From contig OU015498.1 in the NCBI GenBank assembly GCA_907164885.2, forward strand, positions 91,753,733-91,817,732: 64,000 bases of DNA, read 5' to 3'. The notes beneath the pieces were generated by a model. It worked only from the letters and a program-made list of their open reading frames with translations, did not search any database and was not told the DNA's origin. Source of the stretch: Dolomedes plantarius. Its lineage: Eukaryota; Arthropoda; Arachnida; Araneae; Dolomedidae. The position numbers were made by a program, and so were the translations under genes. Below, one piece after another: positions 32,659 to 45,349 of the stretch. Position 1 is the stretch's first letter, and each line of letters begins with the position of its first letter.

Positions 32659-35255
32659 TCAGGATTTACGTGCTTTTTTCGGTACGGGATTCTCCCCTTC
32701 GTCAGGCATGTATAGATCGTCTATGGATCCGCTAGCATCGGCCCATTCATCAACTTCTTTCATTCGATCGTCATCATCAACAGGGCTGATGCCATTCTGA
32801 CATACCCCATTGCAATTATTGCAGGCTGTTGTGCAGTTGATGCCTGCTTTCCGACATCCGCATCTTACTAAATTGTCAGTCTTACAGTTGCAAAACACCA
32901 TGTTTAAAACTGAATCGGGAGCTACTGCATCCATAGTTGTGATGGGCACAACAATTTTCTCTTGACGCTTCCAGCCTCACAGGCAGTTGGGCCTTTCATT
33001 TTCAGGTGCTCCAAAGTCTTCCTCATTTTAATTTCGATGGCTCGTATTTGAGTGTGTGCGTTTAAGGTTTCTTGCGATGGTGGTTCAGTAGCAAAATCTC
33101 GAATCAACTCACGGAGATATTTACATTCCAAATCCGATATGTCCATGCCATCAAAAATTATTTTTGCTAAAGCTGTTTGGGTCAAATGAGCTCGGACTGC
33201 CCTAGCGTATGCATGGCCAGGCAACATTTTTTCTACTGACGTAGGTGCATAAATCAAAGTTAATATTTATTTCAACCCACTTCCAGCCATTATGTACCCA
33301 ATGCAGCCTAAGAATGACATTAAAAAATAGAATCCACCAAGCCTCACAATATAACTTGATAATAATGGATTGGATGTTGCTGCTACTATCTCTCGAGATT
33401 TAATATACAGTCATTGGTCAATCGTGAGTATGCAAGATTTTTGGTGCACTTTAACACACTGCTGGGCAGCATATTTCAGCACAGTGAAAATGGTGTCATA
33501 CTTGCTTGGTGGTAAAATAACAAAAGGAAGGGGTATTACTTTGGTCTTTTCACAAGGCTGGTTTCTGGTTATACAATGAAAAAATCCTTTCCATTCAGGT
33601 ATCTGTGGAAGACCTAACCACTTAGCACACATCCAGGAGATATCAGATGGTTTAGGCAGTGGTAAATCTTCCGCTAAAGGATTTAAGACATTCAAATCTT
33701 CGATAGTAATTGTTTGTAACCCAGGCCCTCGAAAATTTTCAAACGTTTCTAGAGGAATGATTCCCATTTTGCCTACGGTCGATGCGGATGTAAGTTCGGT
33801 TAATTTTTTTATCTTCGTCCTGGGTTCCACTGCTGACGCTGGAGTAAAACAAACAATGCCCCCCATGCTATGAAACTTATTCAGGCCATCGATTGTCGAC
33901 ACATTGAAATCTGCATTGTCAAATACGAATTGGCAGAATGATCCCTCGCGCATTTGGGGTTGCGGATGATTTATGGCTGACATCTCAAGTGTTTGGGCTT
34001 CATAGTAAGAAGAACAAAATCCCAAATTCGAGAGCATTGTTATTAAATTCTTGGAACAGAACTTTTTGTACAAAAATAAATCAAGACCATTGAGCAGAGG
34101 AGACATATATGATCGTGGCCTTATATGATCGTGGCTGATAGATCGTGGCTGATCGTGGCTAGACATATATGATCGTGGCTGATATAATGACGTGAGCTAT
34201 TGACGTGACTTTTTTTCCGCCTTAGCAGTCTTTTTTTTAATAATCAAGTGCTCCAAAAAAGATTTTAGGCTTTCTGGAATTCCCTTGTTCACATCTCTGA
34301 AAAAATTATCACTTGGAGGGTAGCAATGAGTGTCATAAACTGGTGTCTGGATATCTTCTTTTATTATGGCTGCAGCAGTTTGTACTATTCGTAGACGCTC
34401 CTCACGATCATTTCGTATCCTTTTGTCGTACCAAGAGTCTGATAAGACTTTCATTCCAGTATTACGTAAACATATGACAGTAACTTTTTTGGAGTTTAAA
34501 GCAAAAATAATGCCATCCCCGTATTTTTGTTTCAACTTATTTCTCAAAGTGATGTCGTCTGGAACTAGCCCTGTAATTTGAGATTTGAGTTCAGGTAGTG
34601 AGAATTGACAGTCGTCATTATTATCAAGGAAGAAGGATATTTCGTCTACAGCTGCTGAGGCGTAATTCGACTCAGGCCGCCCTCTCTTTCTGATTGGTGC
34701 AGTGTGTAGAAAAAAAGTCATGAAGTAATCTTGGTGATAAATCGCATCAGCTGCAACTAAATCAGCAACGTTTATTATACGACACTGAACTTCCTCTCCC
34801 CACTGGTCATGTCTATTCTCTGCAGCTTCAAGAACTTTGTGTTTCATTTCGAGACTTCTAACTTCGTATATAGTTCTTCGTCTGTCAGTTGGTTTTTTCT
34901 TTTGTCTTGCTTTGAATTCTTCGTCTATCACTGCCGTACAAAAGAAACATTTTGTTCGAAAATCGAACTGAGGTAAAAAAGATCGTAAACTTACCGCGCG
35001 CTCTTCACTTTGGGATGTTGACGCGATTTCTGCATTTCTTTTTAAATCAACTTTTATATTTCCTGGTCTGGTGTAATTTCTCAGACACAACGAATGAACC
35101 GAAACAGATTTTAAATGTTCCAACTGTTCGTGCTCATTGTCTTTTCTTTGGACACTAGCTCTCTTTAAAGCGTCGATCCCCTTTTCTCCTACATTCACGA
35201 AATCATCATTTGACATTAATTTTTTACTTATAAAACATAGTTCAGTATCAGCCAT
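32659..35255 (-). pseudogene. TE-A protein, N-terminal half plus CXC tail, broken and internally deleted
   Basis: The start MADTELCFISKKLMSNDD at 35255 opens a 352-codon frame with a cysteine pair (RTKCFFCTAVIDEE) and a long helical region. After a small minisatellite (34105-34185) the frame continues at 34166-33411 with SYMSPLLNGLDLFLYKKF, FVFDNADFNVSTIDGLN and FHSMGGIVCFTP, then in further frames to 32922 (HAYARAVRAHLTQ). The text then jumps to a C-terminal cysteine cluster, FCNCKTDNLVRCGCRKAGIN then CTTACNNC (32890-32820), like CXC/tesmin DNA-binding domains, and ends with an acidic tail. I know this layout from many unnamed proteins in animal genomes, where a nuclease-like region lies between the two parts. 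Here that region is deleted. Confidence 0.7.
34105..34185. repeat. GATCGTGGCT minisatellite in the TE-A gene
   Basis: Five copies of ATGATCGTGGC or GATCGTGGCT with TATA spacers interrupt the coding frame between 34197 and 34166. It arose within the coding sequence. Confidence 0.8.
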
Positions 35256-35490
35256 TGTTCACAGACGCACACGGAACGGTGACTAACTATTAACTGGCTA
35301 GGAAAATACTAGGGTAAGACCGATTTGGCGCCTTACGGTATGCACATGCACGTGTCTTCCAGCCATCACGATGGGCACCCACGCATGCGCGTCCCTGGTG
35401 TAATAGTGCGCTCTTTCCAAAGTCAATTATCTTTGTTCGTGTTAGACTTAAAAAAATATAATATGTTTATTGTGCATTGTTTTTTGTAGA
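35256..35490 (-). promoter_or_regulatory. Likely promoter and extra TIR-motif copy of TE-A
   Basis: Between the start codon and the right TIR lies a further, diverged copy of the TIR core: TAATAGTGCGCTCTTTCCAA then GTCAATTATCTTTGTTCGTG (35401-35445), matching 35763-35812. Repetition of the same motif next to the gene start would fit transposase binding or autoregulation, but this is inference. Confidence 0.4.
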
Positions 35491-36073
35491 AGCTATCTCC
35501 ATTATCAACGCGCATTTTATAGTCAATATCTTCGTTCCTGTTAGGTTTACGACAAAAATGTATAAAATCATTTTTGTACATAATTTAATGCTTTATAATT
35601 TTTGAAATAAACTTTTTTTATGTAAAGTTAATATTTCCCTAGTTATTTTAAAAAATACAAAAACCTTCCCATTTAGTGTAAAACTAATTTGGCTAATTAT
35701 GGTATTCACATGCGCGGGTATTTCCCCCCACCGCGATGGCGAACCGCGCTTGCGCGTCCCAAGTGTGATAGTGCGCTCTTTTCAAAGTCAATTATCTTTG
35801 TTCCTGTTAGACATATAAAAAAATGTTATGAATGATTTTTGTTCATAATTTAATGTTCTTTAATTTTTGTATTTAATTATTTTTTATAAAATCAATATTT
35901 TTAAAGTTATTTCCAAAAAACCAAAAAAGTATACACATTTTCCAAGATGGCGGCAAAAGCTCAAGTCTGATCGGTGGGGACTTTTAGTATGTTCATTAGC
36001 ATGCCTAAACAAACATCTCCACCAATTTTCAAAACTTTCATATTTTTTTTAGCCATAAAACCTATTTTGACTG
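35491..36073. repeat. Right TIR of TE-A
   Basis: Inverted copy of 31866-32456. Tip CTATTTTGACTG, with the GCGCACTATCAC and GCGAACCGCGCTTGCGCG blocks in opposite orientation. Confidence 0.85.
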
Positions 36074-36159
36074 TGCTTTTAATACTTATCTTTTCATGTT
36101 TTTAGTTCTTGGCTGCAAGTAGCTTTAGAGCTCATACTGGTTTTTCATTTTCAACTTCG

Positions 36160-36163
<4 letters not shown>

Positions 36164-36226
<63 letters not shown>
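36164..36226. repeat. (TA)n microsatellite
   Basis: About 30 TA units with a G interruption, ending where an LTR begins. Confidence 0.9.
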
Positions 36227-36227
<1 letters not shown>

Positions 36228-36762
36228 GACGGGCGTTGATTCCTGTTCACTAGTTTACACAATTTTGCAGTTTTCTTAGTAAATCAATTCGTGGTGTAGT
36301 AGAGAAATAATCCACACAATCAGGACGAACAAAGTTCTTCAATTTATTTCATCTTTTATTCTTTCCACTTCACGAAACCACCTCTCCAAGATTGCGCACA
36401 TCCCAGCGCCCGCCATGCTAACGCGGAGTGCTTTACTGCACGTCTATAATCATCGAATCTAAATCCCGGTCTAAACTTATTCTCTTTGTTTTTCGCTATT
36501 CAACCTTCCCCAGAAACTTCAAGAACACCGTTATGACGCTTGCACAGAAGATGTGGCTGGGGCGGGGTTTTCTCCTATCAATCAGGTTTGATTCTATTTT
36601 TAAACTCCCTGCGGCTTTTTCCCCTTTTGAATCTGTCCCGCGCTTCGCGTTACTTTAATAAATGTGAAAAATAGTGACGTTAGATGCCACAAAATTAGAT
36701 CTATTCTGAAGCCCCCTTTTAATTATTTAGCTATTCCCCTTTCTCTAAAAATATTCTTTACA
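36227..36762 (-). repeat. Putative solo LTR, minus strand
   Basis: On the minus strand it would run from TGTAAAGAATATTTTTAG to ACGCCCGTCA, TG...CA in form, with AATAAAAGATGAAATAAATT as a polyadenylation region near its 3' end. Both sides are simple repeats: (TA)n on the left and (CA)n then TA-rich on the right, just as around the gypsy element at 26280. There is no coding region next to it. Confidence 0.5.
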
Positions 36763-36962
36763 CACACACACATATAAATATATATAGTATTTTAGCCTTA
36801 CGAGAAATTTTAGTGATAGAACTACCAAATATTCAAAGCAATTTACCGAGAACTCGAAAAGTTTTTCCACTGGCCGTCAAGTTTTACAATGTACTGAGGG
36901 AACTAGCAAAATATTTAACAGAATATGTGTTCAAACTTGAGAATATATTTGTAAATTCCTGA
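36763..36962. other. (CA)n remnant and spacer
   Basis: Short (CA)n/TA-rich tract at 36761-36788, then unremarkable AT-rich DNA. Confidence 0.6.
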
Positions 36963-37330
36963 CAATGATTAAGGCTGCTATGTACTAACCACATTGGATT
37001 CGCTCACCTCAATGTTAACCTATGGAGAAAATTTGTCCACGGATTGCCAACTTGGATTCAAAGATTTTTTTTTAAAAATTTTACTCCGTAATAGAGAAAG
37101 AAATTTTACATTTCTGTACATTTTTCGTTTTTTTTAAATGCAATTAATATTTTAAAATTTAAATAATTCGGGGCGAAAATCTGGATAGTGTGTTTTAAAC
37201 GCTCATAAATTCCTTCGGTGGACGAAATTTATAAAACGAATCCTGTAGCGCTTTGCAGAAAAGTTCATGCTATCTGACAATACCAATTTTATTTGATTAT
37301 CAGAATTTATGTACCTGTACATAGTTGACA
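36963..37330 (+). mobile_element. TTAA-type foldback MITE (family M), truncated copy
   Basis: Left end TTAAGGCTGCTATGTACTAA and the following blocks match the family. It shows the interior marks CCGTAATAGAGAAAGAAATT and TAATTCGGGGCGAAAATCT. The second inverted terminus is absent. Confidence 0.75.
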
Positions 37331-37427
37331 AAAATATATTTTAAATAAAAAATTCGGGGGCAGCGCTTAACCCCCCCCCCTCCTATATACAGAGAAAACG
37401 AGGAATCTGGCTGTGCAGAGCTTGGGC
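37331..37427. other. Spacer with a C run
   Basis: C run at about 37371-37380; no gene. Confidence 0.5.

Positions 37428-38556
<1,129 letters not shown>

Positions 38557-38600
<44 letters not shown>
38557..38600. repeat. (TA)n microsatellite
   Basis: About 22 TA units preceded by an A run of 13. Confidence 0.9.
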
Positions 38601-38604
<4 letters not shown>

Positions 38605-39449
38605 TAATCATAAGTTGGACTATGTTTTTAAAACTGTATTTAAATATCGATCGGGTAAACTTCCACATGTGAGGTACTCGTAATCTAATTTTTCCTATTT
38701 TTTAAAAAGGAAGAAATTTTGCCCCAATCGTTTACAGTGTTATCATATTATTTAGTTTCAAATGTAATTAACTTCGGCATAGTTATTTATTTGAATATTG
38801 GCCGAAAAACTCTACCAAGGTTCCCGCTCGCGGACCGTGTCAGGCCACTTTACATTATCTAAGCGCACGTGGTGACCACTACGTTCGGATACGTGCAACT
38901 ACGTGACGTACGTTTGAAAATAGACGCCACTTCGTGAGATTGTCTATTTTCAAAACACCTATAACTTTCTTATAATAATAAAATAGAAAATTTTTACAGG
39001 ACGTCATTAATTAAATTGGAACATGTCGTCATCTTTTCCGGCTTGAGATCCAACCAGGTTGTTATTTTCCTTTGCTATAGAGGTGCACGTGATAGCGATT
39101 AAACTATGGACATTAACGAAGTCGTTTCCTAGTTGCTTATCACGACATTGTATCAATTTTTATTGATTTAAAAGTAAAATTTTACTTTCATACTATGCTA
39201 TCGATAAAATATTTTATATTTCGTTTCGTGAATTTCTCTACTACATTCTTCTTTGAATTTTTCGGAAACCGATTTGCAGAAGCAACTTTTGCGACATGTT
39301 TTGGAACCAAACTTTTCGGACCATACTCTTGTTTGCTGAAAAGTCGTTCTTTACTATCTTGAATTCTTGCAAATATGTTGTTTCAAATGGCTCTAACTTT
39401 TGTCTATCACTGCGAGGGTAGCCCCCAGGTGAAAGAATTCCATTTTTTA
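38601..39449. other. Spacer with two possible tRNA relics
   Basis: GTTCCCGCTCG...GCGCACGTGGTGACCACTAC at 38820-38896 and a block with AGGTGCACGTGATAGCG at 39033-39112 look like badly decayed minus-strand monomers of the tRNA-Val array. They suggest the array once reached this far. No coding frame. Confidence 0.35.
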
Positions 39450-39875
39450 AGGCTGGTGTGTACTAACCCTATTGGATTCGATCCCCTCAATGTTAACCTA
39501 TGGAGAAAATTTTTCTACTATTTACAGCTGCATAAATGTTAATAATCAAATAAAAATGGTATTTTCAGATAGCCTGAACTCTTCTGCACCTTGCAACAGG
39601 ATCATTTTATAATTTTCGTCTATCAAAGGAATTTAGGAGCGTTTAAAACACACGACACAAGATTTTCCCCCCGAATAATTTAAAATTTAAAATATTATTT
39701 GCATTAAAAAATGAAAAGTGCCCCAATGGGTAAAATTCCTTTTTCTATTACGGAGTATAATTTTTAAAAAAAAATCTTTCAATCCAAGTAAGCAATCCTT
39801 GGACACATTTTCTCCATAGGTTAACACTGAGATGAGCGAATCCAATAGGGTTAGTATACAACAGCACTAAGGTGA
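39450..39875. mobile_element. Complete TTAA-type foldback MITE (family M), about 420 bp
   Basis: Both ends are present. The left reads TTAAGGCTGGTGTGTACTAA and continues to GTTAACCTATGGAGAAAAT. The reverse complement of the right end reads CTTAGTGCTGTTGTATACTA and continues to the same blocks, giving an inverted terminus of about 65-70 bp. TTAA/CTAA at the outer edges hints at a TTAA target, as in piggyBac-like or Kolobok-like MITEs. No coding. Other copies: 1280-1485, 36963-37330 and 47112-47540. Confidence 0.8.
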
Positions 39876-41187
39876 TGGAATTCAGTTAATTATTGAGAGA
39901 TGAAAGTTTAAGCGTATGTTTGTGAAATTAACTAACCTCCTCTTTATTTATTAATTTATTTATTTGTGTGTGTGTGGTGGGAGAGGGGCTATGTTTTGTT
40001 TATTTTGAAGTAAAGAATTATTGAGGATTATCATTTAATTTTGATCTTTTTGCTATCTGATATATAACCAAATTTTACACATAAACATAAACAACCTATG
40101 AAGTAAAAGATTAATAAATTCAATTTTCGTTTATGTTGGTAGAATTTTTTTAGCTGTTAATTGTTTGAAATACTTAAGAACTGGCACACCTTAGTACAAT
40201 ACCTACGAAATCGTGAGTGATTCAGTTATTATTAATTTGTCACAGGAATGAACGTTTTTAATCAGTTTGATCCTATGACTAGAAAAGTAGAAAACGTAAG
40301 CCAAAACGCTGTCGGATTAAAGTGTAAAAACAGAAAAATATATTGTGAACTCTCCAAAGTTTTTACATATCTAAACTTTCATATAATTTCATATAAATTG
40401 CACTGCTGCCTACAGCGTTAAATGATCTTCAACAGTTGCCTACTCTCGTACTTGTGAACATTTCCAGAACCTTACTTTAGAGTGTGAAAACATTTATTTC
40501 GAGTGAGAAATTTTAAAGACTGTCATTGACTATCATAGTAAAATTATACGAAATCAAGTATAAAAAATTTGAGAGCTGTAGTGCTGCCATCTATTATTAG
40601 TATCTTAAACTAGAATACTTTTTAAATACGAATGGAAAAAAATTGCGACTTAACGAGCCCAGATTGAAAATATTAATTATAAATAAGTAAAAATATTTTT
40701 ATTAAAGATCATGCTGAAGATAAGTGATTGAAAAGTGTTTTTTCCCATTTACGTTTATTTATTTACAAATATTATTCTTCACATATTAATAGAAGTATAT
40801 AAAACTATATCGTTACTTAATTAAACTTATAGAACTCGCTAGAATGTCAGATATTTTATCTTAAAATACACAGTAAAAACTCAAATTAGTAACTAATTTC
40901 AAATTAATTATTGTAGCTCTTTGTCGGATCCACAGACTATTTGTGCTTATCCATAAATCTAGAGAGACCCCTAAATGAAGGTCTATAATCATCAGTTTAA
41001 AATTATTGACCACTTTGATTTTTATTGTGGATTTTAAGTATAGTCTGCCTCCCGTCAGAGGAGACCTGGTACTGGTCTTATGGTTTCTGCCTCGGGGAGG
41101 TCGATTCTCGAAATGAGAGGTCGGGGATAATCAACAAATCATCACCAATACCCACGAGAAGTATTTATCACTCTTTAAGCATTAAGA
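39876..41187. other. Intergenic stretch, no gene recognised
   Basis: AT-rich. A (TTTA)n/(TG)n tract lies at about 39945-39975. No coding motif seen. Confidence 0.55.
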
Positions 41188-42113
41188 AAATTAAGAAGAT
41201 TTTAACTATTTAGGATTTAAGAAACCCGTCGTATGTTTTGATTTCTATTTTCACGTAATCAACGTATTTAGAGACTTTTAACCCTGCATCATACTACTTA
41301 CAATTTCCCGAAGTCTTACGAGGGAGTTTCAGAAATCCTCGATAAAATTTAGACTCGTGTTTACTTTTATAGATAGTGGATCATGCAAAAATTTATTACT
41401 AAGGATGCAGATTTCTGGGTATTTGGGTTTTTGCAATTGTTAGTTTTTTCTTTCGCTAAAGGAGACGTGATCTGTTTCGGTATTTTTTTTCATTTAAAAT
41501 AATAAGTGTGGACAGTTATATGTCCACACTTATTATTGTAAATGTCCACACTTATTATTTTAAATTATTATTTTAAATGAATTAAGAAGATTTTAACTAT
41601 TTAGGATTTAAGAAACCCGTCGTATGTTTTGATTTCTATTTTCACGTAATCAACGTATTTTGAGACTTTTATTTCTTAAGAGACTTTTTATTTTTGAGAC
41701 TTTGTATTTTTTTTCATTTAAAATAATAAGTGTGGACAGTTATATGTCCACACTTATTATTTTAAATTATTATTTTAAATGAACTAAGAAGATTTTAACT
41801 ATTTAGGATTTAAGAAACCCGTTGTATGTTTTGATTTCTATTTTCTCGTAATCAACGTATTTTGAGACTTTTAACCCTGCATCATACTACTTACAATTTC
41901 CCGAAGTCTTACGAGGGAGTTTCAGAAATCCTCGATAAAATTTAGACTCGTGTTTACTTTTATAGATAGTGGATCATACAAAAATTTATTACTATGGATG
42001 CAGATTTCTGGGTATTTGGGTTTTTACAATTGTTAGTTTTTTCCTTCGCTATAGGAGACGTGATCTGTTTCGGTATTTTTTTTTTCATTTAAAATAATAA
42101 GTGTGGACAGTTA
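41188..42113. repeat. Local segmental duplication with hairpins
   Basis: A block of about 325 bp (41188-41515) recurs at 41788-42113, and its first 90 bp recur again at 41582-41671. Landmarks: ACCCGTCGTATGTTTTGATT, CGAGGGAGTTTCAGAAATCC, GGAGACGTGATCTGTTTCGG. Each block ends with AATAATAAGTGTGGACAG, which is followed twice by its own inverse (41500-41545 and 41720-41762), forming near-perfect hairpins. No coding. Confidence 0.85.
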
Positions 42114-42851
42114 TATAAATAAATAATGCTAACATAAAACAAATGTGATTTCAGAAACCGATGTCAGCAGGAATAAATAATAAAAATGATACTACTGAAG
42201 TACGGTTTTCGCTTTTTTCCTATTGCATGCATTGTACAGAGTCGATTATTATCAGAGTTTCGGCACATTCAGGTTTTGGATTTATGCAAGGCATTTCTTA
42301 TGTATCCTATTTTTTAACGAATTTTGTTTTTATTTGGGATTAATATAAAAATAAATAAATATTTTTATAATGACATGAAAAAATAGTTAGTTTTTAATAA
42401 GATATTTAAACTTATAGAAATTAATAATTAATAATTAAGTTCTATAAGTTATCATTAATAACTAATTAATAATAACTAGTTATATTAATTAATTTTTTTC
42501 ATCATATATTTTTAATTCGTTTCTAAAAATTATGTAACTTATTTTTAAAAAATCATATTTTTAAAAGTAAATATCTTTTTTTCAAATCTGATGAATCAAA
42601 ATTAAAGTAAAAAATATATTCATCATATATTTATTCATTTTTTATTTTTCGGATTATATAAGTGATCGGTTCTAGAAATGAGGGATTAAACATAAGACGA
42701 TTATATAAGACCTTAAAGTTATCGAAAAAAATATGCAAGCCATTTTTAAAAACTTACCCAATGGCTTCATTTTACACTGGCGGATTTTGTTGCGTGCTCC
42801 TGAAGTTGACAGGATAAGTTTTACGGTTCCGTTTTTCGGATTAAAGCTTTT
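42114..42851. other. AT-rich stretch including one copy of an 88 bp repeat
   Basis: The block 42526-42615 (TATCTTTTTTTCAAATCTGA core) is repeated directly at 43665-43752. Otherwise no feature. Confidence 0.6.
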
Positions 42852-43288
42852 TTATTTATTGTCCTCTTGAAGAAATTCAGTGCCAGCTAAATCAATATCA
42901 CCTTCTAGATTTTTGCTGCAGTTGCTGTTTTCACTGGTTTCGTCTTCTGAATCTTCTCCACCAAAAGTTATTATTAATTCATCAACTGCATTTTCGACGA
43001 TACCGTCGTTTTTCCAATATTCTTCTTCTGTGTGCTGAACGTGACTACAGTAACTTTTCCACTTACCAGCATCAATTCTGTCTAATCCCTCTTCAGTCAG
43101 TTCTCGCAGTTTCTTTAAATTTAAATTTGCACTAACGTTCCTTTCCCACTTAAACTTTTTTAAATCCCCCGATGGGAGATCAATGGGATTTAAATCACAG
43201 TGATACGGTGGGAGTCTGATTACTTTATGTCCACAATGTTCAAGCAAATGATCAACTCTGTATATTGGTTTTGGTGATGAATTTCGTC
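42852..43288 (-). pseudogene. DDE transposase C-terminal fragment (IS630/Tc1-like)
   Basis: The frame 43247-42852 encodes GHKVIRLPPYHCDLNPID and then a helical C terminus with an acidic tail (FGGEDSEDETSENSN). The PPYHCDLNPI block is the conserved strand before the catalytic Glu in Tc1/IS630-type transposases (usually PPYxPxLNPIE). Here the Glu is replaced by Asp (NPID). Upstream, SPKPIYRVDHLLE extends it to about 43288; the rest of the domain is missing. Confidence 0.65.
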
Positions 43289-45340
43289 ATTGCGGGGACC
43301 AATAGAAGGATTTTCGGCGGGGCCATTCAAAATACTAATATACATTAAGGGGGGGTCCGGGATACTTTTAAAATTTTTTTTTTATTTATTGAGTTAAAAT
43401 TTTGAATTTTTTTACGATGGTTAACCATATAATTTGTAAAAAAAATCACATCATAAAACTTCTCAAAAAGTTTTTAAAAAATTTTAAAATTTTAAAAAAA
43501 GTGGAGTAATTTAAAATCGTAAATAACTCGAAATATTATTCGTCGAATTTCAAAATTTTTTCATTTAATTAAATAGAAATATATAAATTTTAATTTTAAT
43601 TTAGCATTTTTTTAAATATTAATTTTTAAAATAATTAAAAAATTTTAGATTAAAAATTTCAAAAAAAATTATGTAACTTATTTTTTAAAAATCATATTTT
43701 CAAAAGTAAATATCTTTTTTTCAAATCTGATGAATCAAAATTAAAGTAAAATAGTTTAAAAAGACATTTTCCAAGTTTGAACCGTTTATCTTTAACGGTT
43801 CTTGACTTATAACAATTTAAAAACGAGAAATGGGGAAAAAAAACCATCATGCAGAAAAACGCATTTACAGGTTTAAACAAAGATTGGCTGCTATTAGAAT
43901 GCTGGAAAAAAATTAATTTCTCCTGTTCTAATTAAGATAGAAACATGATTTAAACGTAATTTTAAGCGTAAAAGTACACAGAAATGTTTAATGCAATGAA
44001 ACTTTTTTGAAAATTTGAAGAATTTTGTGTCTTGGATCCCCCATAAATGATAAAAATATAATCTAAAGCCTGACAAAATAGGAAAAGCGGTCATATTTCT
44101 TTTTTAATGTATATTTATAAGAAAACAAAAGCTAAAGAGTAGCTATACTACAAATATTTCATTTACAGAACAAAAATATCTAAAATATTTCTAAATTTTT
44201 TATCAGCAAAATCATTTTTGATTTGATCAAATTTTAATATCCTCATGCTCTATAGAGAGTATTGCCAGACTGTTAAGTCTCTACTACGATATTGTTGATC
44301 TCAGGTATGTTTTAACTGATTTTAATCTAGAAAAGCATCTCCCCCCCATAAAAATTGTAGCATTTTTATGGGTTTCAGAAGCATGAAGATTGAAGTTTTA
44401 ATGCTCCCATTTCTTCAAAAATGGGAGAATTTCTTCCCATTTCTTCAGCATATAAAGATCTACATCTGCATGTTTTAAAAAATTTCTTTTGTAGTTATTC
44501 TGAATAATTTTTACATCTGTTAAGCTAATTTCTTTTTAGACATATTTTTAATTTTCATGATCTAAGAGGTACAATCGGCTCAAGGCCGGCCCTTCACTTT
44601 AAAGTGTTATGATGACTACACTAATGACCTCCTCTGCTGAAAAATCACATTCAACTTATTTTTCCAACACTATAAAATTTCCCCCTTTTCCGCAATTTGA
44701 ATTGGGAAAAATTTTGTCAAACTCCAATTTTGTCCTCTGTGAAATATCTTTTCATAACCTGGTTTTTGTTAACCATATTTTTGGCCAGTTTAAAAGTTTA
44801 ATAAAAATGTGAAACATGTTTCGCTGAGTTGCAAATTTATAACTTTGAAAATAAACATAAGAAATCAGTGTTTAAACATTTCAGATTATAAAGCAAATTA
44901 CGCTAGTTAATATTCCAATAAGTGTAGTGTTGAAAACTTCCTTTCAACTGTTAATCGCAGATGTGTATTCCTCCTCATCTGTCTTTTGTAAACACGGCCT
45001 TTTCTTAGGGTAAACCATTACCCATTGGCCGAAAGATATTCCTATTCGACTCTTCCTTGGGGCAAATGCCGATATTTGGCGAAAAGTGGGGATGTTTGGT
45101 TACAATCTCCTACTGTCTCGTTGACCTCCGCTTTTGTCACTTACCATTCCTTTTGAAAAAAGAACTCTTCCCACTTTCTCAGGGACCTTCTCTTCGGAGG
45201 AGATCAATACCTGTGATCAATATTATATTACTATGATTGCTAATACTGGGGAAATGTTAGTGCTATAATGCACGGAATGTTGGTCAAATATTTAGATAAG
45301 TTATTGACAACTGTTATTTTAATTAAACTACTTTACTGGT
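43289..45340. other. Long AT-rich stretch, no gene recognised
   Basis: Contains the second 88 bp repeat copy (43665-43752). Small frames here (43692-43880, 43894-44094, 44609-44812) have no motif and no support. Confidence 0.55.
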
Positions 45341-45349
45341 CGGCTAAAA

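Larger units (their letters stand above)
31857..36078 (-). mobile_element. TE-A: DNA transposon with about 590 bp TIRs
   Basis: Sequence from 31866 to about 32456 is repeated inverted at about 35491-36073. Tips are CAGTCAAAATAG on the left and CTATTTTGACTG on the right. TTAA occurs just outside both tips (31853-31856 and 36079-36082), which would fit a TTAA target duplication, though a few unmatched bases separate TTAA from the tips. Between the TIRs a single minus-strand coding region makes a large protein that is not a classical DDE transposase. A family whose protein lies alone between long TIRs is probably a self-mobilising element. Confidence 0.75.

Noticed and set aside
32659..35255. 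Host gene with introns on the minus strand
   Set aside because: Breaks between frames are a minisatellite, stops and a deletion rather than GT...AG introns, and the gene is bounded by long inverted repeats.
36428..36658. Plus-strand 76-codon frame in GC-richer DNA
   Set aside because: It lies wholly inside a putative LTR read in the opposite direction and has no motif.
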